In this document: positions 61,302-64,000 of the stretch, piece after piece
How the letters are laid out: every line of letters starts with the position of its first letter
Numbering within the stretch: position 1 is the first letter of the stretch
DNA from: Duganella lactea
Lineage (GTDB): Bacteria; Pseudomonadota; Gammaproteobacteria; Burkholderiales; Burkholderiaceae_D
Length of the DNA stretch: 64,000 nucleotides
Assembly: GCF_009857505.1 (NCBI RefSeq)
Contig: NZ_WWCP01000032.1
Location: 1 to 64,000 of the forward strand
Reading direction: 5' to 3'
Position numbers and translations under genes: made by a program
Notes under the pieces: model-generated
Databases searched by the model: none
What the model was told of the DNA's origin: nothing
What the model saw: only the letters and a program-made list of their open reading frames with translations

Positions 61302-62666
61302 TTATTGACCGCCCTCGAAGGCGCCCAGGTCTGGCGCGCTGCCGGTGTAGGGCAGGCCGACATTGACGCCTTTGTCCAGCAAGTCGCTGCCCGCCACCAG
61401 CCGGAAGTTCGGCAGCACCGGCAGACTGCCATCGGCCTGGCGCGCGGCGTCCCAGCCGCTGGTTGAGACGCTGCGGAAATCGGCCGAGGTGACCGACACC
61501 ACGCCCGTCAGGTTCCAGCTGTTGTTGGCGACATCGGCGCCGTCGACATTCGCCACCAGCGTGCCCTGCCACGCGAGGTTGTTGCGCAGGATGCCGAGGT
61601 TGATGGCGGCGCCTGTGGCGTCCACACCCAGCATGTTGAAGTCGTTGCCGTTGGCGATGCTGGTGTTGTTGTAGTAGTAGTTGGCCACCGGATGGTGGTT
61701 GGCATAGAAGCCGGATGCCTTGTTGTTGAAGGCGACGCTGTTGCGCACCGTGTGCTGCGGCGCGCCGGCGACGTAGGCGCCGGCGAAGCCGCCGACCTTG
61801 AAGCCGTTGCCGTTGCCGGCCGCCAGCGGCGTGGTGGTGCCGGGCAGGTAGCCGTGCGACCACGCCCACGAGTTCTCGATCAGCACCGCCGAGCGTGCCT
61901 GGATCAGGTCGTAACCATCGTCGGTGTTGGCCCAGGCGCGGCAGCCGCGCAGCACATTGCCCGGCTGGTTGGCGCCGATGTGGACGCCGAAGCCGTCGGC
62001 GTTCTGGCCGTTGCCGCTCTTGCTATAGGGGTCGTAGTTATGGTGCGAGTCGACGTTCAGCACCAGGTTGTTGCTGCCTTGCGCGATGAACATGCCCGGC
62101 CCCATGTGGTGGTGGGTGTCGAGCCGCTCGAAGATGTTGTTGCTGCCGCTGTTCCACACGCCCCACGATTCGTTGTTGAGCTGATTGGTGGGCTGCTGCG
62201 GCGCGCCGGTGATCTCCAGCCCGCGCAGGTGCACCCAGCTGGCGGTCACGTTGAAGCCTTTGACGCGGCAGTCGTCCGTCATCCGCGAGAAATCGAACAC
62301 CGGCTTTTCGCCGGCGTAGGCCCAGTAGCGGATCGGCTGGCCGGAGCTGCCGCTCTTGCTGAATGTGACGGCGTTGACCACGGCGGTGCGGCTGGCGCAG
62401 GCGCTTTCGGCGGCGGTGAAGATGTAGTTGCCGCCGCGTAGATAAACGGTGTCGCCGGCCGCCGCGACCGACTGCGCCTTGGCGATGCTCTTGAAGGGCG
62501 CCGCCTGCGTGCCGGCATTGCCGTCGCTGCCGGCCGGCGCGACATAGTAGGTGGCCGCCGCCGCCGACTGCGCGGCGACCAGCGCGAGCGCGGCGAGCAG
62601 GTAGCCGGTACGGCGTGGTTGGTGACGGCGCGCTGGCCGGGGCTGCGGTGTTGGTGCGTGTTGCAT
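61302..62666 (-). CDS. exported parallel beta-helix polysaccharide lyase (PL9 pectate-lyase-like)
   Basis: A 454-aa exported protein. A twin-Arg-like basic start and LLAALALVAAQSAAA form the signal peptide; YYVAPAGSDGNAGTQAAPFKSIAKAQSVAAAGDTVYLRGG is the opening of right-handed beta-helix lyases. Central repeats with HHHMGPGMFIAQGSNNLV, NADGFGVHIGANQPGNV and NTDDGYDLIQA follow, and the C terminus reads APDLGAFEGG. This set fits PL9 pectate lyases. The ATG at 62666 follows CAGGAGACAAC. Divergent from a GH53 galactanase. Confidence 0.8.
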   Translation of the reverse strand: MQHAPTPQPRPARRHQPRRTGYLLAALALVAAQSAAAATYYVAPAGSDGNAGTQAAPFKSIAKAQSVAAAGDTVYLRGGNYIFTAAESACASRTAVVNAVTFSKSGSSGQPIRYWAYAGEKPVFDFSRMTDDCRVKGFNVTASWVHLRGLEITGAPQQPTNQLNNESWGVWNSGSNNIFERLDTHHHMGPGMFIAQGSNNLVLNVDSHHNYDPYSKSGNGQNADGFGVHIGANQPGNVLRGCRAWANTDDGYDLIQARSAVLIENSWAWSHGYLPGTTTPLAAGNGNGFKVGGFAGAYVAGAPQHTVRNSVAFNNKASGFYANHHPVANYYYNNTSIANGNDFNMLGVDATGAAINLGILRNNLAWQGTLVANVDGADVANNSWNLTGVVSVTSADFRSVSTSGWDAARQADGSLPVLPNFRLVAGSDLLDKGVNVGLPYTGSAPDLGAFEGGQ

Positions 62667-62871
62667 GTTGTCTCCTGTTTCTCGTTGTTGGTTTTTATGT
62701 CGGTGGAACCGTCTAAATTCTAGAGGCTTATTTCCTCGGCTAATCGTCGGGAAAAAACTAATCACGATGATGATTGTGGAAGACGCGCCGCCTCTGTTCC
62801 ATATCGAATGGACATGGATGCCGGCATTTTTCGCATGCCTCGCGGCGCGGCCTTTCGGCTAGCATGGCGGC
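62667..62871. other. divergent promoter region of the lyase and galactanase
   Basis: A 205-base spacer between two divergent exported-enzyme genes. It is AT-richer toward the middle (62715-62770). No confident operator palindrome or Fur/Pho box was recognised. Confidence 0.35.
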
Positions 62872-63885
62872 ATGAAAAAACTACTGCTCACTTTATTGAT
62901 CGCGGCCGGTCTGTCCGCTCACGCCGCCGAACCTTTCGTCAAGGGCGCCGACGTCGGCTGGCTGCCGCAGATGGAAGCCACCGGCTACAAGTTCTACAAC
63001 AAGCAGGGCCAGCAACAGGACGCGCTGCGGATCCTCAAGGACTACGGTATCAACACCATCCGGTTGCGCACCTGGGTTCATCCGTCCGATGACAAGGCCA
63101 GCGGACACAACAGCAAGGACGAGACCGTCACCATGGCGCTGCGTGCGCAGCAACTGGGGATGCGTGTCATGCTGAATTTCCACTACAGCGACAGCTGGGC
63201 CGATCCGCAGCAGCAGCGCAAGCCCGCCGCCTGGGTGGGCCACGATTTCGCGCAGCTGAAGCGGGACGTCTACGACTACACCCTGGACGTGATGCGTGCC
63301 ATGGAGAAGGCCGGCGTCAAGCTGGAGTGGGTTCAGGTGGGAAATGAAACGCGCACCGGCATGATCTACCCGGAAGGCCACACCGACAACTGGCCGCAAC
63401 TGGCGCAACTGATCAATCAGGGCTATGACGCGATCAAAGCGGTCAGCCCGTCGTCCAAGGTGGTGCTGCATCTGGATCGTGGCCAGGACAACCAGTGGTT
63501 CCGCACCTGGTTCGACAACGCCAAGGCCAACGGCGCGAAGTACGATGTGATCGGCCTGTCGTACTATCCTTACTGGCTGGACGGTCGCCCGGACTACAGG
63601 CAGTCAATCGATGCGCTGGCCGCCAATATGAACGACATGGCGGCGCGCTACGGCAAGGAGGTGATGGTGGTCGAGGTCGGGGGCGAGGACAGTCAGCCGC
63701 AAAATACCTACGACATGTTGATGGCGGTGCAGCAGAAAGTGCGCGCGGTGCCGAACGGTAAAGGGCTGGGCGTGATCTATTGGGAACCGCAGGGTGCGCG
63801 CAGCTGGAGCCATTACGAGCTGAGCGCCTGGGGTGCCGATGGCCGCGCGACCAAGGCCATGGAGGCGTTTCTGGATTTTAAATAA
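62872..63885 (+). CDS. arabinogalactan endo-beta-1,4-galactanase (GH53)
   Basis: A 337-aa secreted glycosidase. Signal peptide MKKLLLTLLIAAGLSAHA; the TIM barrel starts FVKGADVGWLPQMEATGYKF. Conserved GH53 blocks are INTIRLRTWVHP, MLNFHYSDSWADPQQQ, and the acid/base Glu159 in VQVGNE. The nucleophile Glu268 is in MVVEVGGE, followed by GVIYWEP. It cuts beta-1,4-galactan side chains of pectin, complementing the divergent pectate-lyase-like gene. Confidence 0.93.
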   Translation: MKKLLLTLLIAAGLSAHAAEPFVKGADVGWLPQMEATGYKFYNKQGQQQDALRILKDYGINTIRLRTWVHPSDDKASGHNSKDETVTMALRAQQLGMRVMLNFHYSDSWADPQQQRKPAAWVGHDFAQLKRDVYDYTLDVMRAMEKAGVKLEWVQVGNETRTGMIYPEGHTDNWPQLAQLINQGYDAIKAVSPSSKVVLHLDRGQDNQWFRTWFDNAKANGAKYDVIGLSYYPYWLDGRPDYRQSIDALAANMNDMAARYGKEVMVVEVGGEDSQPQNTYDMLMAVQQKVRAVPNGKGLGVIYWEPQGARSWSHYELSAWGADGRATKAMEAFLDFK

Positions 63886-63906
63886 GCAAGCGTTGCATTG
63901 AAGCCG

Positions 63907-63945
63907 GCATCCCCCCGAAAATCACGGCGGGATGCTGTTTTATTG
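63907..63945 (+). terminator. intrinsic terminator after the galactanase gene
   Basis: GCATCCC (63907-63913) pairs with GGGATGC (63929-63935), followed by TGTTTTATTGT. The stem is short and the loop 15 bases, so it is a moderate terminator. Confidence 0.6.
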
Positions 63946-63959
63946 TAAAATTTCAATGC

Positions 63960-64000
63960 ATGAAACTCCACTTCGCCTCTTCGATACGCGCCAAGCTGAT
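63960..64000 (+). CDS. start of a CDS running off the right edge
   Basis: An ATG at 63960 opens MKLHFASSIRAKL and is still open at base 64,000. A short basic lead-in of this kind commonly precedes the first transmembrane helix of sensor proteins, but nothing further can be said. Confidence 0.4.
   Translation, partial: MKLHFASSIRAKL

Overview
The window comes from a GC-rich betaproteobacterium, most likely of the Oxalobacteraceae (Duganella/Massilia/Janthinobacterium group). This rests on the housekeeping order pyrG-kdsA-eno-ftsB, the dnaE2 type, the many TonB receptors and the strongly G/C-ending codons. It is inference from gene content, not a database match.

Bases 1 to about 16,008 are a mosaic genomic island, visibly more AT-rich than the rest. 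It has been integrated inside dnaE2 (error-prone polymerase ImuC); only the 3' part of that gene, from about 16,009, is in the window. Nearest the junction is a trio of overlapping tyrosine recombinase genes on the minus strand (10,487-15,826). Further in are an IS2-like IS3-family element (8,930-10,298), a damaged operon of unknown function, an HNH-like protein, a two-gene McrBC-type (type IV) restriction system, a YaaC-like protein, and two outward-facing arrays of about 24-bp repeats that look like insertion-sequence ends. This is a plausible defence island, eroded by insertions and deletions.

From 17,842 the sequence is mainly core genome. A PRC-barrel pair is followed by pyrG-kdsA-eno-ftsB and a run of small enzymes (solute-binding protein, VOC, L,D-transpeptidase, GST, gamma-carbonic anhydrase). 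A Fur-box-controlled heme module follows, in which the HmuS-like protein carries a signal peptide. Next come a leaderless-looking ParDE-type toxin-antitoxin pair, mipA divergent from a QseBC-like two-component system, and a TonB receptor/glycerophosphodiesterase pair behind a good Pho-box promoter. After these come a lipoprotein and bile-acid-symporter-like pair, hslO, a second gamma-carbonic anhydrase, a hydrolase, RNase AM-like, htpX, YciO-like, an M50 peptidase, trpS, a methyltransferase, dapA, bamC, a repeat-rich lipoprotein, a RoxA-like oxygenase, slyD and mutS.

From 55,000 to 61,100 lies an accessory patch. It has two LysR regulators with divergent target genes (an F420-reductase-like protein; a DsbA-like/MBL-fold/SnoaL-like operon), a frameshifted small gene, and the wreck of a third LysR/cupin-dioxygenase pair. 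The window ends with a divergent pair for plant cell wall breakdown (pectate-lyase-like and GH53 galactanase) and the first codons of a further gene.

No rRNA, tRNA or CRISPR array was found by eye.
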